This document shows positions 62,546 through 64,000 of a stretch of DNA of 64,000 nt, piece after piece (the stretch's first letter is position 1; each line of letters starts with the position of its first letter). The notes under the pieces were generated by a model. It saw only the letters and a program-made list of their open reading frames with translations, was not told the DNA's origin and did not search any database. Location: contig JAGVSM010003653.1 in NCBI GenBank assembly GCA_022494885.1, positions 62,001-126,000 of the forward strand, given 5' to 3'. The translations under genes were made by a program, and so were the position numbers. This stretch comes from Micrasema longulum. Its lineage: Eukaryota > Arthropoda > Insecta > Trichoptera > Brachycentridae.

Positions 62546-63188
62546 ATGTTAGGATTTGTTCTGCGTACTGCCAGGGTTTTCGAAAATACCCGCGACTGAG
62601 AACTCTTTACAACTCCTCGGTGCGAAGTAGACTCGAGAGTGGCTCGACGATTTGGGGGCCACATGAACTGAAGTACTCTCTTATTATAGAGAAAATCCGA
62701 AAGAAGTTTCTGAGATATCTCTACATGAGAGAGTGTGGGTATTATCCTCGGCTCTACCCGACCGAGTTTCTCCAGGGTATGCTTGGCTACAACAGTTTAG
62801 AGACTAGAAGGAATGTGTATTTGACTACACATTTTTATCGATTGTTGCGCGGTATGATCGATAACTCTGAAATTATGATAAGCATTGGTTTGTATGTTCC
62901 TGATAATTACCTAAGACAGCGTCAGCATAGTTTGTTTCATATTCCGATATTCGGGACCAACCTGCCTATGGTTATGCCTGTTGGAAGGGCTACCGCTATG
63001 CTGAACAACATCTCTCTGGATATTTATCTGTTCCATGTATCCGAAGGGGTTTTCCGGAGCAGGATTCTTCTACTACTTTGACATGAGTCTCTTTCGTGTA
63101 TTTTTTATTTTTTATAATATGTACGTATTGAATATATTTTTGTAATGTATATGTTATATTTAAAATAAAATAATTGAATTGAATTGAA
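62546..63188 (+). pseudogene. LINE J C-terminus, plus strand
   Basis: Starts MLGFVLRTARVFENT (62546), shifts frame near 62590, then is open to 63081: LYNSSVRSRLESGSTIWGPH, KFLRYLYMRECGYYPRLYPT, EFLQGMLGYNSLETRRNVYL, GLYVPDNYLRQRQHSLFHIP, TNLPMVMPVGRATAMLNNIS and a terminal stop. The 3' UTR ends TTGAATTGAATTGAAATAA. It is the best-preserved LINE J C-terminus here, without RT palm or endonuclease. Confidence 0.88.
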
Positions 63189-63329
63189 ATAACTGCACGC
63201 GGCTAAATTCAAGATATTAATGCCATTTTTCTCTGCTCGAATGAGTTCAATAAATGGAATACTATTCAAAACTATCAGAATGTTGCTGCCTGACTTATTA
63301 AACTGTATTTTTTGTAAATAGAATGAGAA

Positions 63330-63480
63330 AACTTATAAATGTATTTATTAGATTGAAAAATATTTTAACCATCGAAAAATTCAAATCAATTTACTTTACA
63401 TTAGCCCAATCCATATGATGGTACGGAATAATCGGATGGGGTGGCGCTTTTAAAACAAATATTTTTAAAACAGTTTTAAT
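63330..63480 (+). pseudogene. LINE RT-tail fragment
   Basis: The plus strand reads RLKNILTIEKFKSIYFTLAQ, SI, a two-base insertion, then WYGIIGWGGAFKTN. It matches LKTIRNIISLKELVKIYDAI...VLEYGIIGWG on the minus strand at 2150-2830. Confidence 0.6.
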
Positions 63481-64000
63481 TTAGTTTAATTTAATTATGT
63501 ATAACAGTTTCAAACTGTGACATGAATGTTTTGGTATCACGCTTATTTGCCATTTGTAAATCTACTCGGTGAAGGTGTGCGGTGTGCTTAGCCAGCCAGG
63601 GAATGTAAAGAATGTCGTTTGCTAATAATCGGCCGTGATTACATGGAACCGCTTCGCACACTTGCGTACAGTTATTTTATGCCTAACAAAATACATCACG
63701 TTTGAAGTGGACATTGTGAATAGTGTGACAACGTTTGTCGGAAAAGACTTCGCACACTGAATGCCGAAAAAAATTGTAAGCACTTTCAATTATACCTTTG
63801 TAATTTTTCTGCTTAAATTATTAGGTAGGTACCACTGGCGGCTGCTGGCGGAAAACATTGGCAGTGCATTTCTTTACATTTTGTCAACTTGTATATTAAG
63901 TTTTATAATATTGTAATAACATGATAGGTCTGATGTGATAAACGAGCAATAGTATGACAGCCCGCGCATCGGAACTAGAACTAAATTCGTACTAATATCA
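63481..64000. other. No feature recognised
   Basis: AT-rich then mixed-complexity DNA to the window end. No supported gene. Confidence 0.3.

Overview
This is an AT-rich eukaryotic window that looks like repeat-dense insect DNA. A moth or butterfly is my best guess. The reasons are tRNA-headed SINEs, many CR1/Jockey-type and RTE-like LINE tails, mariner relics, a Helitron-like end closing in CTAG, and recurrent words such as TAGGTACCTA. The species assignment is inference. I see no bacterial operon, CRISPR array, rRNA, convincing free-standing tRNA gene or host protein-coding gene.

Nearly everything recognisable is mobile DNA. There is one long open reading frame (49025-50881), the reverse transcriptase part of a 5'-truncated CR1/Jockey-type LINE. 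A second LINE of another type (24385-26215, RTE-like) is almost readable and broken by two single-base frameshifts. About twenty-five further LINE relics are mostly 3' ends encoding the last 50-250 residues. Two mariner relics (1858-2920 and 26216-26744) keep recognisable transposase pieces. Three tRNA-derived SINE families occur, two of them twice. At least ten families of non-autonomous DNA or fold-back elements have visible terminal inverted repeats, several present in two to five copies.

Layout: 1-9.9 kb, LINE tails, mariner, SINE A and small MITEs. 9.9-24 kb, sparse DNA with SINEs B and C, several fold-back elements, LINE tails and a Helitron-like end. 24.3-26.8 kb, RTE-like LINE abutting a mariner. 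27-34 kb, a 393-bp MITE, LINE tails, a hAT-like element with a perfect 8-bp target duplication carrying a nested LINE, and a perfect 91-bp palindrome. 34-49 kb, repeated MITEs, hAT-like copy 2, nested LINE and fold-back insertions at 42-46.6 kb, and two GC-rich islands at 41.8 and 46.8 kb. 49-51.2 kb, the LINE with the long ORF. 51.6-56 kb, MITEs and a 1.29-kb Harbinger-like element. 57-64 kb, more LINE tails, a 374-bp fold-back element, and head-to-head LINE copies.

The genes do not form a pathway. The useful information is the order of insertion: mariner broken by a LINE, LINE broken by a fold-back element, LINE broken by a LINE, hAT-like element broken by a LINE, Helitron broken by a SINE. 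The most unusual signal is a hammerhead-like core (CTGANGA, short stem, GAAA) beside the inner edge of otherwise unrelated inverted-repeat elements.
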